Notes: generated by a model from the letters alone, not told the origin. A stretch of 64,000 bases of DNA from Bacteroidia bacterium (GCA_016787445.1 JAEUTQ010000036.1:19641-83640), one strand, 5' to 3'. Shown: positions 1 through 9,465, counted from the first letter of the stretch. Numbers and translations are program-made.

Positions 1-73
1 CCAGTTTCTCTTGCGAGAAGGCGATTTCCTTGCAGAACATCACACTCATTAATATCAAAATTATTTTTCTCAT
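1..73 (-). CDS. exported protein, N-terminal fragment (cut by window edge)
   Basis: Only the first 24 codons are inside the window. They begin MRKIILILMSVMF and run through a hydrophobic stretch to AFSQEKL, which looks like a Sec signal peptide with the Ser-Gln cleavage context common in Bacteroidota. The ATG lies 4 nt after the stop codon of the PASTA gene on the same strand, so the two are probably co-transcribed. The product cannot be named because the mature part is outside the window. Confidence 0.6.
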   Translation of the reverse strand, partial: MRKIILILMSVMFCKEIAFSQEKL

Positions 74-77
74 CTCT

Positions 78-683
78 TTACTCAAAATTTGTTGGATCGG
101 TAGACACAGCGGCACTATCTCCCGAATTAATAAATCGCTCTTTTCTTCCGATGCTTATGCTGATGACAGTTCCTTTTTTCACCATAGCGCCGGGCTCAAT
201 TTTTTTACCGTTGGCATATTGTTCTAATACGCAACCGTTGCAATCACCCGCAACTTCAGTAATCTTGCCAACTTTTAATCCGTAACTTTCAATCATCAAT
301 ACAGCCTGGCGCGCGCTACGGTCAATTAATTTTGGCATAACTAATTGCGGTGGTTGAAATCCAGTAACGTATAAATACACCGTTCTATTGCGTTTAACGC
401 GCGTTTTTGTTTCAGGGTCTTGGCGAATAACAACTCCCGGTTTTTCTTTTGGCGCGTAAATACTGTCGATGATTTGATAGCGTAAATCTTTACCGGTAAT
501 GAAAGCCTCTAATTCTTTTATGGATTTACCTTTGAAGTCGGGCACTTCCACGCTCTCGCCATGTTGGGTATATGAATTCAAGCTTTTTACTAAAATCCAA
601 AGCGTCACAATTACCGTTAGAGTGGCAATACCAAAATGGAGGAAAAACTGTTTTGATTTGATAAAGGCAAAAAATTCCTTCAT
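78..683 (-). CDS. PASTA domain-containing membrane protein
   Basis: A 201-residue single-pass membrane protein. A short basic cytoplasmic N-terminus is followed by a transmembrane segment at about residues 17-34 and two extracytoplasmic PASTA domains at about 46-112 and 116-178. PASTA domains are known from penicillin-binding proteins and PknB-type kinases, where they sense cell-wall muropeptides. This protein has no kinase or transpeptidase domain, so it is the stand-alone type found in Bacteroidota. Its role in cell-wall sensing is inferred from the domain only. The C-terminal tail, about 20 residues rich in Ser, Asp and Thr, looks disordered. It is followed after 4 nt by an exported-protein gene. 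Confidence 0.85.
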   Translation of the reverse strand: MKEFFAFIKSKQFFLHFGIATLTVIVTLWILVKSLNSYTQHGESVEVPDFKGKSIKELEAFITGKDLRYQIIDSIYAPKEKPGVVIRQDPETKTRVKRNRTVYLYVTGFQPPQLVMPKLIDRSARQAVLMIESYGLKVGKITEVAGDCNGCVLEQYANGKKIEPGAMVKKGTVISISIGRKERFINSGDSAAVSTDPTNFE

Positions 684-719
684 GATTTTTTTATTTTTTG
701 CTTTTCAAATAAATGTTGA

Positions 720-1325
720 TTAGGATTTTTTACGAACGTTTAATTCGTCACGGATTTTAGAAGCTGTTTCATATTGCTCATCATCCAATGCGGTTTGTAA
801 AAGATTTTTTAATTCTTCAGTGCTTTTACTTTTTAAATCTTCTGAGTCGCCTGAAACTTCTTTTTGCGGAACTTCAGCTTCAATGTTTCCGGCGATACCC
901 GCGTTCTCATCATCCAATACAATACCGGCAGATTTTAAAATAAATTCGTAAGTATAAATTGGGCATGCAAAACGAACGGCCAAAGCAATTGCGTCGCTGG
1001 TGCGCGCGTCAATTTCTACATCTTTGGTGCCATCGTTGCAAATGAGCTTCGCGTAAAAAATCCCTTCTACTAAATTGTATATAAGAACCTCGTTCACTTG
1101 AACGTCGAAGGTTTCGGCAAATGTTTTAAATAAATCGTGAGTAAGCGGACGGCTTGGCGTCATTTTTTCTAACTCAATGGCAATGGCCTGCGCTTCAAAA
1201 CCACCAATGATAATTGGCAGGCGGCGGGTTCCGGCACTTTCACCTAGAACCAGAGCATAAGCACCGGATTGTGTTTGGCTGTAAGAGAGTCCAACTATTT
1301 CAAGCCTTACTTTTTTCATTCCCAT
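720..1325 (-). CDS. bifunctional nuclease family protein (DUF151) with C-terminal UVR motif
   Basis: 201 residues. Residues about 5-135 match the bifunctional nuclease (BFN/DUF151) fold, with the family signatures RLPIIIGGFEAQAIAIELE and DARTSDAIALAVR. Residues about 163-198 form a UVR motif of the kind that joins UvrB to UvrC (ELKNLLQTALDDEQYETASK). This two-domain layout is common in Bacteroidota. The family is named for reported DNase/RNase activity, but its cellular role is poorly defined. The start could be either of two Met codons 6 nt apart (MGMKK). It lies upstream of the PASTA gene on the same strand with a 36-nt gap. Confidence 0.88.
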   Translation of the reverse strand: MGMKKVRLEIVGLSYSQTQSGAYALVLGESAGTRRLPIIIGGFEAQAIAIELEKMTPSRPLTHDLFKTFAETFDVQVNEVLIYNLVEGIFYAKLICNDGTKDVEIDARTSDAIALAVRFACPIYTYEFILKSAGIVLDDENAGIAGNIEAEVPQKEVSGDSEDLKSKSTEELKNLLQTALDDEQYETASKIRDELNVRKKS

Positions 1326-1357
1326 GAGAAGTTCTAATTTACAAAAAAATGCCTGAA

Positions 1358-2341
1358 TTAGTTCTGGTTAGCTTTAAATTTTTTAACCGCTTCTACCAAT
1401 TTAGGAAGAATGGTGAAAGCATCACCAACAATTCCGTAATCGGCAGATTTAAAGAAAGGAGCTTCTTTATCGTTATTGATTACAACAATGGTTTTGCTTC
1501 CGTTAACTCCGGCTAAATGTTGAATTGCACCTGAAATACCAATGGCAATATATAAGTTCGGACGAATAGCCACACCGGTTTGTCCAACGTGCTCGTGGTG
1601 TGGACGCCAATGCATATCAGCAACCGGACGAGAACAAGCGGTGGTTGCGCCTAAAGCTTTTGCTAAATCTTCAACCATTCCCCAGTTTTCAGGACCTTTC
1701 ATGCCGCGACCAGCACTAACTACTAATTCAGCTTCAGGAAGTGGAACCATACCACCAACATCAGTTGATTTAACTTCTTTCACTTTAATTTTTGATTGTA
1801 CGGAAGATAAATCCACATTGAAATCAGAAACTGCTGCGCTGTTATCGCCTAATTTAACAGGGAAAGAGTTAGGTAATAAAGAAATTATTTTAACATCACT
1901 GTGGATGGTATAAATTGCGGTAGCTTTTCCTGAGAAAACATTTTTCTTCACATCTAATCCGCTGCCATTTACAGCAGGATAATCAACCGCGCCTGCCACT
2001 AAACCGGCCTTTAATTTCGCCGATAAACGAGGAGCTACTGCTTTTCCTGTGATATCGAATGAGAAAATAATCACTTTTGCACCTTCTGCTTTTGCGGCTT
2101 GTTCAACAGCGGCAGATACCGCCATACTGTCTAATCCTTTTAAAGCATCATTTTTTACGGATAAAATTTTCTTAGCGCCTGCTTTTCCGATTTCTTCTAA
2201 TTGCGCCGCATCTGCGTTAATGGCGATTGCAGTTACAGAAGAACCGGTAAGTTCAGCAATTTTTGCTCCGTAGTTAATTGCTTCTAATGAAGCCTTCTTA
2301 ACTTTTCCTTTATTAATTTCAGTATAAACTAGAACTGACAT
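1358..2341 (-). CDS. etfA: electron transfer flavoprotein subunit alpha (FixB family)
   Basis: 327 residues. With EtfB it forms the soluble heterodimer that takes electrons from acyl-CoA and other dehydrogenases and passes them to ETF-quinone oxidoreductase. The C-terminal FAD domain is clear at about 205-325, with SAGRGMKGPENW, the segment ending HVGQTGVAIRPNLYIA, GISGAIQHLAG and INNDKEAPFFKSADYGIVGD. The N-terminal domain is the usual alpha/beta ETF fold. It lies 26 nt downstream of etfB on the same strand, so the two form one operon. No missing residues are apparent. Confidence 0.96.
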   Translation of the reverse strand: MSVLVYTEINKGKVKKASLEAINYGAKIAELTGSSVTAIAINADAAQLEEIGKAGAKKILSVKNDALKGLDSMAVSAAVEQAAKAEGAKVIIFSFDITGKAVAPRLSAKLKAGLVAGAVDYPAVNGSGLDVKKNVFSGKATAIYTIHSDVKIISLLPNSFPVKLGDNSAAVSDFNVDLSSVQSKIKVKEVKSTDVGGMVPLPEAELVVSAGRGMKGPENWGMVEDLAKALGATTACSRPVADMHWRPHHEHVGQTGVAIRPNLYIAIGISGAIQHLAGVNGSKTIVVINNDKEAPFFKSADYGIVGDAFTILPKLVEAVKKFKANQN

Positions 2342-2367
2342 AAGATAATGTTTTTTAAATTCTACAA

Positions 2368-3111
2368 TTAGATAACTTTTGCTTCAGTGTGTAATAAGTT
2401 TACCAACTCTTCAAGATTGTTTTCGTCAATCATTTTACAAGTGGTACGGCCTGCCGATAAAGCATATGATTTAACACTGGTTAATTTTTCGGCACCGGTA
2501 GCAGCAACTACGGTTAAAGGTTTTGTACGAGCTCCCATAATTCCTTTCATATTCGGAATTCTTTGCTCCGCCATACCTTTCGCGCAAGATAAAACCATTG
2601 GCAATTCACAATCTACAACTTGAGTTCCACCGTCAACATCATGTTCAACAGTAGCAACATTTCCGTTTAATTCGAATTTGGTAGCTAAAGAAACATAAGG
2701 TAAATCCATAAATCCGGCAATCATACCGCCAACAGAAGAACCATTGAAGTTAATGGTTTCTTTACCTACCATTACTAATTCATAACCGTTTGATTTTGCA
2801 TAATTTGCAATTTGTTCAGCCACAAAATAAGCATCCGGGCCTTCAGCGTCAATACGTACACCATCATCGGCGCCTAAAGCAAACCCTTTACGGATAGTGG
2901 CTTCGCTATCAGCTAGTCCCACATGAATAAGCGTTACTTTTTCTGCTTTTCCGGCCTCTTTTAATTCAAGGGCGCGAACCAGGGCATACCACTCATCATA
3001 AGGGTTAATAATAAACTGAACACCGGCAGTGTTAAACTTAGTATCGTTGTCGCTGAACGCAATCTTGGTTGTTGTATCAGGAACGTTGCTGATGGCTACT
3101 AATATTTTCAT
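2368..3111 (-). CDS. etfB: electron transfer flavoprotein subunit beta (FixA family)
   Basis: 247 residues from the chosen start. The protein has the AMP-binding ETF-beta fold: an N-terminal MKILVAISNVPDTTTKIAF, then NPYDEWYALVRALELKE, the conserved GKETINFNGSSVGGMIAGF and a C-terminal peptide resembling the recognition loop region. The frame is open 30 nt further upstream (to 3141), but family members begin at MKIL, so 3111 is taken as the start. It is the first gene of the etfB-etfA operon and is divergent from the pyruvate dehydrogenase gene across a 129-bp gap. Confidence 0.95.
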   Translation of the reverse strand: MKILVAISNVPDTTTKIAFSDNDTKFNTAGVQFIINPYDEWYALVRALELKEAGKAEKVTLIHVGLADSEATIRKGFALGADDGVRIDAEGPDAYFVAEQIANYAKSNGYELVMVGKETINFNGSSVGGMIAGFMDLPYVSLATKFELNGNVATVEHDVDGGTQVVDCELPMVLSCAKGMAEQRIPNMKGIMGARTKPLTVVAATGAEKLTSVKSYALSAGRTTCKMIDENNLEELVNLLHTEAKVI

Positions 3112-3213
3112 AGGATTTTCTAAATAAAAAACGGTTCGCAAAGATAAAAATTTAGGCTGTCTGACAAAAAAAACTTTAAGCTCTTTTATCCTAGGATATA
3201 AACAGAAAAACCC

Positions 3214-3221
3214 TAATTTTG
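3214..3221 (+). promoter_or_regulatory. candidate -7 promoter box for the E1 beta gene
   Basis: TAATTTTG matches the Bacteroidota -7 consensus TAnnTTTG and ends 19 nt before the ATG at 3241, giving a leader of only about 10-14 nt. No good TTTG -33 box is seen at the expected distance, so the call rests on the -7 box and its position. Confidence 0.45.
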
Positions 3222-3240
3222 TTCGCTACAAAACACTGCT

Positions 3241-4218
3241 ATGAGAGTTATCGAATTTCGTGAAGCCCTAAGGGAAGCGATGAGCGAAGAAATGCGCCGC
3301 GACCCAAATGTTTTTTTAATGGGCGAAGAGGTTGCCGAATATAACGGAGCTTATAAAGTTAGTAAGGGCATGCTGGCCGAATTTGGCGCTAAGCGTGTGA
3401 TTGATACACCTATAGCCGAATTAGGATTCGCTGGTATAGGCGTTGGTGCAGCTATGAATGGTTTGCGTCCGATTGTTGAGTTCATGACATTTAATTTTTC
3501 ATTGGTAGCCATTGATCAGGTGATTAACTCGGCGGCTAAAATCTTAAGCATGAGCGGCGGACAATACGGCGCTCCTATTGTGTTTCGCGGACCAACCGCA
3601 AGTGCCGGGATGTTGAGTTCTCAACACTCTCAGGCCTTCGAAAACTGGTATGCAAATTGTCCGGGTTTAAAAGTAATTGTTCCGAGTAATGGTTACGATG
3701 CGAAAGGATTATTGAAATCAGCTATCCGCGATAACGATCCTGTAATTTTCATGGAGAGTGAGCAAATGTATGGCGATAAAATGGAAGTGCCGGAGGAAGA
3801 ATATTTAATTCCGATTGGTGTTGCCGATATAAAAAAGCCGGGAAGCGATGTGACTATCGTTTCGTTTGGGAAAATTTTAAAAGTAGCGATGGCTGCCGCA
3901 GCCGAACTTGAAAAAGAAGGCATCAGCGCTGAGGTAATTGATTTAAGAACTGTTCGTCCGATTGATTATGAAACAGTAATTGAATCAGTGAAAAAAACCA
4001 ATCGTTTGGTAATTGTAGAAGAGGCGTGGCCTTTAGCAAGTATCTCCAGTGAAATCACCTTCAATGTACAGAAAAACGCTTTCGATTACTTAGATGCTCC
4101 AATACGTCGTGTTACATCAGCCGATGTTCCATTACCGTATGCTCCCACTTTAATTGAAGCTTCATTGCCCAATGTAGCTCGTACTGTTAAAGCTGTAAAA
4201 GAAGTGATGTACAGATAA
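3241..4218 (+). CDS. pyruvate dehydrogenase complex E1 component, beta subunit
   Basis: 325 residues, the normal length for an alpha2beta2-type E1 beta chain. The E1 heterotetramer carries out thiamine-diphosphate-dependent oxidative decarboxylation of pyruvate at the entry to acetyl-CoA. Visible family signatures are FREALREAMSEEMRRDPNV, GEEVAEYNGAYKVSKG, DTPIAELGFAGIGVGAAMNG, the core MSGGQYGAPIVFRGP followed by SSQHSQAFE, and the C-terminal transketolase domain with DLRTVRPID and EEAWP. A branched-chain 2-oxoacid E1 beta is a close relative, but the YNGAYKVSKG segment fits the pyruvate enzyme. The alpha subunit is not next to it. A good terminator follows. Confidence 0.92.
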   Translation: MRVIEFREALREAMSEEMRRDPNVFLMGEEVAEYNGAYKVSKGMLAEFGAKRVIDTPIAELGFAGIGVGAAMNGLRPIVEFMTFNFSLVAIDQVINSAAKILSMSGGQYGAPIVFRGPTASAGMLSSQHSQAFENWYANCPGLKVIVPSNGYDAKGLLKSAIRDNDPVIFMESEQMYGDKMEVPEEEYLIPIGVADIKKPGSDVTIVSFGKILKVAMAAAAELEKEGISAEVIDLRTVRPIDYETVIESVKKTNRLVIVEEAWPLASISSEITFNVQKNAFDYLDAPIRRVTSADVPLPYAPTLIEASLPNVARTVKAVKEVMYR

Positions 4219-4228
4219 AATTCAGAAG

Positions 4229-4254
4229 AAGCATGTGAATAACATGCTTTTTTT
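4229..4254 (+). terminator. intrinsic terminator after the E1 beta gene
   Basis: A perfect 8-bp stem, AAGCATGT (4229-4236) with ACATGCTT (4242-4249), has a 5-nt loop and continues into a run of T. It sits 11 nt after the stop codon. Confidence 0.8.
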
Positions 4255-4272
4255 CTGCTCAAAAAATTAAAT

Positions 4273-5436
4273 ATGGTTTCTTTTGATAACACACAAATTG
4301 CTTTTATTTCTAAAAGTGATTCTGACTTAAAACAATCTTATTGGTTATTTAAATTAATTGGTAATCCTACGCTTGTAAAATACGGCGGAGGCTTGGCTCC
4401 TTTAGGTTTAAAATTAGGCTTCAAGGGTTTGATTAAAAGCACCATTTTTAAGCAGTTTGTAGGTGGTGAGAATATTGCCGATTGCAACAAAACCATTGAG
4501 CAATTAGGAAAGTATAATATCGGAACCATTTTAGATTACAGTGTGGAGGGAAAGGAAAGTGAAACCGATTTCGATAATTGCTGTAAAGAAACCATAGAAA
4601 CCATTCACCGCGCTAAAAACGATAAAAATATTCCGTTTAGTGTTTTTAAAGTGACCGGATTGGCGCGCTTTGCTTTATTAGAAAAGGTAACCGCAAAGCA
4701 AAATTTAAGTTCTGAAGAAAGTGCCGAATACGAACGTGTACGTGAACGTGTACGAAAGATTTGTGAAGAGGCTTACACCAACAAACAGCCTTTGTTTATT
4801 GACGCGGAAGAAAGCTGGATTCAACAAGCTATAGATGATTTAGCGAATGAAAACATGGCGCGCTATAATAAGAATGAAGCCATTGTTTATAATACATTTC
4901 AGTTATACCGTAAAGACCGTTTAGCTTATTTGAAAACATCCTTAGAAATGGGCAAGACTAACGGTTATCACGTGGGGGCAAAGTTAGTACGTGGTGCTTA
5001 TATGGAAAAAGAAAGAGCGCGTGCTGCTGAAATGAATTATCCTTCTCCAATACAAGACACAAAAGCAAATAGCGATAAAGACTACGATTTAGCAGTAGAA
5101 TTTTGTGTGGAAAACATCGATCGCATGGGCTTGTGTGCAGGTACACATAACGAAAAGAGCAGTTTGTTGTTGGTGGATTTAATGAATAAGAAAAACATCG
5201 CAGCAAACGATAAAAGAATATTTTTCTCACAGTTGCTTGGTATGAGCGATCATATCAGTTATAATCTTTCGCAGAACGGATACAATGTGGCTAAATACGT
5301 ACCATATGGTCCGGTTAAAGAAGTTTTGCCGTATTTAATTCGCCGTGCTCAGGAAAACACCAGTGTGAAGGGACAAACCGGTCGCGAGCTATCGCTGATC
5401 ATTAAAGAAAAGGAAAGAAGAAGTAAGGCCAAATAA
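4273..5436 (+). CDS. proline dehydrogenase family protein
   Basis: 387 residues, one ProDH TIM-barrel domain without the P5C dehydrogenase half found in fused PutA. It would oxidise L-proline to pyrroline-5-carboxylate with FAD and feed electrons to the quinone pool. The diagnostic motifs are present: KLVRGAYMEKERARA near residue 240 and the C-terminal PYGPVKEVLPYLIRRAQEN near 345, whose paired arginines bind the proline carboxylate. A central helical insertion rich in Glu and Arg lies at about 140-185. It has its own transcription unit after the terminator at 4229-4254. Confidence 0.9.
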   Translation: MVSFDNTQIAFISKSDSDLKQSYWLFKLIGNPTLVKYGGGLAPLGLKLGFKGLIKSTIFKQFVGGENIADCNKTIEQLGKYNIGTILDYSVEGKESETDFDNCCKETIETIHRAKNDKNIPFSVFKVTGLARFALLEKVTAKQNLSSEESAEYERVRERVRKICEEAYTNKQPLFIDAEESWIQQAIDDLANENMARYNKNEAIVYNTFQLYRKDRLAYLKTSLEMGKTNGYHVGAKLVRGAYMEKERARAAEMNYPSPIQDTKANSDKDYDLAVEFCVENIDRMGLCAGTHNEKSSLLLVDLMNKKNIAANDKRIFFSQLLGMSDHISYNLSQNGYNVAKYVPYGPVKEVLPYLIRRAQENTSVKGQTGRELSLIIKEKERRSKAK

Positions 5437-5523
5437 GCTTGTTTATTTCTTTTAGCTTTTTTTAAGGATTACCTTATACTATTTCGGGTATAAATACGTT
5501 AGAAGCCTAAACCCCTTTTATAC

Positions 5524-8220
5524 ATGAAAAAAAACGACTGGGTACTACTCGTGTCGGTTCTGTTGTACAGCTATTTGTTTTATGAACAAGCTGCCGGAAT
5601 CAATTTTCTAATTTTCAATTTAGCACTTGTTGCAGGTGCAGCCATCAAAAATCCTGAAGCGCGAAATAACCGAAGTTGGTTAATAGTTGCGGCCGGCTCC
5701 ATAATTTCTTCGGCGTGTATTATGGTTTATTCGAGTCCCCTTGCCATTGTTACCAATATTTTGTCCTTGGCGATTTTATCGGTAGTGAGTTTCTCTCCGA
5801 AAACATCGGTAATCGTTTCCCTGTTTCTTTCGTTTTGCTCTATCGGCTCATCCACAGTCATGATGATTTTGGATATGATAAAGCGCCGCAAGAATTCTAA
5901 AGAAATTGAAAACAAACGGCCTATTTACGTTAAGGTGCTGATGTTTATGATTGTGGCGGTGGTAACCATTTTGTTTTTCGTCATGTATCAAAATTCAAAT
6001 CCTTTGTTTAAGGATTTTACCAAAAACATCAATCTCGATTTTATTTCTGTGCCTTGGTTGTTTTTTACATTGGGCGGATTGCTATTATTATATGGTTATT
6101 ATTATGTTCGTCACTTAGGTACTTTAACATCAACGGAAGGAGAGATCAGTAACGAACTGGATAAAGAAAAGGCCTTATCGCCCGGTTTTTTTAATCGCCT
6201 GTTTAAAGAAGATACTGAAATGTTAACCGGCGTGGCCTTGTTTGCGGTGTTAAACATCATGTTACTTGTTTTAAATGTTCTGGATTTAAACTACCTCTGG
6301 TTTGACGGTACTTTGCCTGTTGGAATAAAACACAAAGAATTTGTTCACGATGGCGTTGGAACTTTAATACTCTCCGTTATTCTGGCTATTCTCATCATAC
6401 TCTATTTTTTCCGCGGCCGTTTAAATTATAACGAAAATAATAAATGGTTGAGGTGGTTTACTTATATATGGATTGCGCAAAACGCATTTATGATTTTCTC
6501 AACGGCCTATCGCATGAATATGTATATAGAAGAATCTGGTATCAGTTATAAAAAAATTGGCGTGTATGTGTATTTAGGTTTAACACTCATTGGTTTGGCC
6601 AGCACTTTTATAAAAGTAATTAAGCAAAAAAGTAATTGGTATTTATTTAGAGTGAATCCTCAAGCGTATTATGCCGTAATGGTTCTTAGCTGCCTGGTGA
6701 ATTGGGATGTGTACATCACTCATTTTAATATCAACAAGGCAATTCATGAAAATAAAAAATTGGAAAAATATTATTTGGTTGATTTAAGCTATAAAAATCT
6801 TCCCGACTTATTAATGTTGAATGACACTATTAAAGCGTATGACGACTATGAGGCACGCGATTATTATTTTTCATTGCGTGGCACTTATTTCTATAGTTTT
6901 AAATCCGGACTCGATAAAAAACTGTATGACTTTTTAAAGGATTATGATACTGATTCTGATTGGCAATCGTATTGCGTGGAAAAGAGCAGAGTGTTTAATG
7001 ATTTAATCGCCTTAAATGCAAAGGGCGAAATAAAATCAATTGAACTCAATAACGAATACTCTATCTCTACTCTAAAGCCGCTTTATCCTATAGATAATAT
7101 TGTTGAGTTGCGTTTGGATAATAATGTAATGCGTGATGTAAAGGAGTTGGCCCTTTTTCCGAAATTGAAGAAGTTAAGTTTACGGAGCAATACAATCGAT
7201 TCTATCCATGCTTTTCCTGAATTAAAGGGCTTGGAAGATTTGGATTTATCCGGCAATACCTTAAGCGGAATTATTGCCTTAAAAAATGCGCCTTCTTTAA
7301 AGCAGCTTCGATTAGAGAGTACATCGCTTCAAGATGTAAGCATACTACCTGAATTTGAAAACCTGGAAATGTTGGATATTTCTAATAATCCGTTGCGTGA
7401 TTTCTCTTCATTATCACGTTTTAAAAAATTGAATGATTTGAACATTGGTTCCACATTTAATGCACGATTAGATTCGTTTCCTGTATTGGAAAATCTAAAA
7501 TCACTAGATTTAAATAATAATGGAATCACAGCTTCCAACTCAGCAGAGTTGTTAGGTAGGTTCAAATCTTCCGCGCAATTAAATGCACTTAACTTGAATA
7601 ATAACCAAATCGGTAATTTGTATGGTTGTATTAATGAAACTACAGGGCAAGCTCTGTTTCCTGCATTAGAAAAGTTATATGCCTATAATAACAGTATCTA
7701 TACTTTGGCCGGTATTGGTGTGTTTACGCAATTGAAAGATTTACAAATTAATTCAAATAATATTAAGGAAATTGAACCTTTGTTTAAACTCAGTAAACTG
7801 CAAGTGCTCAATCTTTCCAATAACCCTTTGCAAAACATTGAGGGTATTGAACAATTAAAGGAACTCCAAGATTTAAATCTACGCGCTTGTCATGTACGTT
7901 CAGGATTAGATGGGTTGCAGCAATTAAAGAATTTGAGTGTATTGGATGTAAGTGAAATGGGATTAAATAGTCTGGAAGGTATAACAGCTATCACATCACT
8001 CACTAAATTATATGCCGTTCAAAATAATATACGTAGCTTAAAGGGAATTGAGAAATTGGTGAATCTGCAAGAGCTGCATTTAACCACCAATAACATCTCG
8101 GATATTAAGCCGCTTTACGCTTTGAAAAATTTGCGTGTGTTAAACATTGATTACATCAATCAAATAGAATTGGCAAAGCTTAAAAAAGCATTACCGGATT
8201 GTAAAATAAACGGAAATTAA
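5524..8220 (+). CDS. DUF4173 multipass membrane protein fused to a leucine-rich repeat domain
   Basis: 898 residues. The N-terminal half (about 1-395) is a multipass membrane region that matches the DUF4173/DUF4153 family, with the typical stretches LNYLWFDG, HDGVGTLILSV and ILYFFRGRLNYN. After a linker (about 400-505) comes a long leucine-rich repeat array (about 510-890). Its 21-23 residue repeats of the type LKNLRVLNIDYN or LKELQDLNLRAC resemble SDS22/internalin LRRs. LRRs bind proteins, so the molecule may present a binding surface from the membrane; which side of the membrane they face is not clear. The gene overlaps the convergent nuclease gene by 4 nt at the stop codons. Confidence 0.8.
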   Translation: MKKNDWVLLVSVLLYSYLFYEQAAGINFLIFNLALVAGAAIKNPEARNNRSWLIVAAGSIISSACIMVYSSPLAIVTNILSLAILSVVSFSPKTSVIVSLFLSFCSIGSSTVMMILDMIKRRKNSKEIENKRPIYVKVLMFMIVAVVTILFFVMYQNSNPLFKDFTKNINLDFISVPWLFFTLGGLLLLYGYYYVRHLGTLTSTEGEISNELDKEKALSPGFFNRLFKEDTEMLTGVALFAVLNIMLLVLNVLDLNYLWFDGTLPVGIKHKEFVHDGVGTLILSVILAILIILYFFRGRLNYNENNKWLRWFTYIWIAQNAFMIFSTAYRMNMYIEESGISYKKIGVYVYLGLTLIGLASTFIKVIKQKSNWYLFRVNPQAYYAVMVLSCLVNWDVYITHFNINKAIHENKKLEKYYLVDLSYKNLPDLLMLNDTIKAYDDYEARDYYFSLRGTYFYSFKSGLDKKLYDFLKDYDTDSDWQSYCVEKSRVFNDLIALNAKGEIKSIELNNEYSISTLKPLYPIDNIVELRLDNNVMRDVKELALFPKLKKLSLRSNTIDSIHAFPELKGLEDLDLSGNTLSGIIALKNAPSLKQLRLESTSLQDVSILPEFENLEMLDISNNPLRDFSSLSRFKKLNDLNIGSTFNARLDSFPVLENLKSLDLNNNGITASNSAELLGRFKSSAQLNALNLNNNQIGNLYGCINETTGQALFPALEKLYAYNNSIYTLAGIGVFTQLKDLQINSNNIKEIEPLFKLSKLQVLNLSNNPLQNIEGIEQLKELQDLNLRACHVRSGLDGLQQLKNLSVLDVSEMGLNSLEGITAITSLTKLYAVQNNIRSLKGIEKLVNLQELHLTTNNISDIKPLYALKNLRVLNIDYINQIELAKLKKALPDCKINGN

Positions 8221-9269
8221 TTCACGCGTTCTTTCACCATCAGCATATAAACCGGAAAGTGATCGCTATAACCGGCTGTATAGGCTCCGCCGCTATAGGT
8301 GCGGAATGGATAACCTTTAAAATTTCCGAAATCGCTTTTTAAATAAGCTTTATTAAATACATAAGCTTTATAAAATTGAAAGGTTTTAAAGTCTGTTGGA
8401 AAGAACGCTTTGTTTACGATTGTTTGATCAAACAAATTCCACGAATCCTGCCATGCTAAACTCCCAATGCCTTGTTTGTGCAACGGCTCCATGGGATTAA
8501 AATAATTTCCGTCTTTAGCCTTTTTAAAATCTGCTACCGTATTCAAATGTTTCTTTACACTTTCGTTATCGGGGTCATCGTTTAAATCTCCCATAATAAC
8601 AATTTTTGTGGCCGGATTTGCTTTTTCAATGGAATCAGCAATGTGTCTCGCAATCTTTGCTGCTGTGATTCTTCCCGGACGACTTGCTAATTCACCACCT
8701 CTTCGGGATGGCCAGTGATTAATAATAAAAGCCATAGGTTCACCAAATAGTAAACCGCTAACCACTAATTCGTCGCGTGTTTTGTAACCGGTGTCTTGTG
8801 CTAAGGGTACAGGATAAGTAACAACCTTGGTTACTTTAAAATGTTTGGGGTTATACATAAAGCCGGGGTCAACACCGCGGGCATACGGACCATCGATTAA
8901 AACGCTTTGGTAATTGCGCGCTTTTAACTGAGGGTCTTTTGCTAAATCTTCCAGACAATTTTTATTTTCTACTTCACAAAATCCAATGCAGGATAAGCCT
9001 TCAGGCGTAGCATCGGTAGCCATTTCAGAAATTACTTTTGCTAAATGCTCAATTTTTTTCCAGTAGCGCGGACCGGTCCATGCGTTCACACCTTCAGGCG
9101 TAAATTCTTCATCGCTGCGTAAAGGATCGTTAAGCGTGTCGTATAAATTTTCTACATTCCAAAAGCCATAAGCTGCTACGTAGTAATTTTTCTTTTTGTC
9201 TAATGTTTGTGCAAAAGAAGTTATACCAAAAGCAACTAATGCAACTAAAAGTTTAAATTTCAAATTCAT
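8217..9269 (-). CDS. secreted endonuclease/exonuclease/phosphatase family protein
   Basis: 350 residues with an N-terminal signal peptide (MNLKFKLLVALVAFGITSFAQ). The EEP (DNase I-like) fold is supported by FWNVENLYDT (metal-site Asn), FCEVENK (catalytic Glu), NHWPSRRGG, GDLNDDPDNESV (Asp/Asn) and SDHFPVY (catalytic His). The family includes extracellular nucleases and phosphoesterases. The gene is divergent from a TonB-dependent receptor and a DUF5689 lipoprotein, which suggests a role in breaking down nucleic acid or another phosphodiester before uptake; that link is inference. It overlaps the convergent LRR gene by 4 nt. Confidence 0.85.
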   Translation of the reverse strand: MNLKFKLLVALVAFGITSFAQTLDKKKNYYVAAYGFWNVENLYDTLNDPLRSDEEFTPEGVNAWTGPRYWKKIEHLAKVISEMATDATPEGLSCIGFCEVENKNCLEDLAKDPQLKARNYQSVLIDGPYARGVDPGFMYNPKHFKVTKVVTYPVPLAQDTGYKTRDELVVSGLLFGEPMAFIINHWPSRRGGELASRPGRITAAKIARHIADSIEKANPATKIVIMGDLNDDPDNESVKKHLNTVADFKKAKDGNYFNPMEPLHKQGIGSLAWQDSWNLFDQTIVNKAFFPTDFKTFQFYKAYVFNKAYLKSDFGNFKGYPFRTYSGGAYTAGYSDHFPVYMLMVKERVN

Positions 9270-9447
9270 AGTTTGAATGAAAAGCGAGCGTCAAAAGTAA
9301 ACAATAAAAATTGACAGCACTAAAAACTAAAATCTAATTCCCTAATTCTTTTTAGTGTTTTAGAGATTTAACATTATCGCCCCTGTTTGTTAAAATAAAG
9401 CTAAATTTTGTTTACAATTCGATAATATCAGGGTTTTCAAAATTATC

Positions 9448-9455
9448 TATATTTG
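9448..9455 (+). promoter_or_regulatory. candidate -7 promoter box upstream of the TonB-dependent receptor
   Basis: TATATTTG fits the Bacteroidota TAnnTTTG consensus and would start a transcript near 9462 with a leader of about 100 nt. The -33 region is weak. The leader contains the nested stems described at 9466-9529. Confidence 0.5.
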
Positions 9456-9465
9456 CCCGTCCCAA

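Noticed and set aside
1542..1913. Plus-strand open frame of 123 codons inside etfA
   Set aside because: Antisense to a clear etfA reading frame; composition reflects the coding strand of etfA.
3112..3141. Upstream ATG for etfB
   Set aside because: The family begins at MKIL; the extra ten residues have no counterpart.
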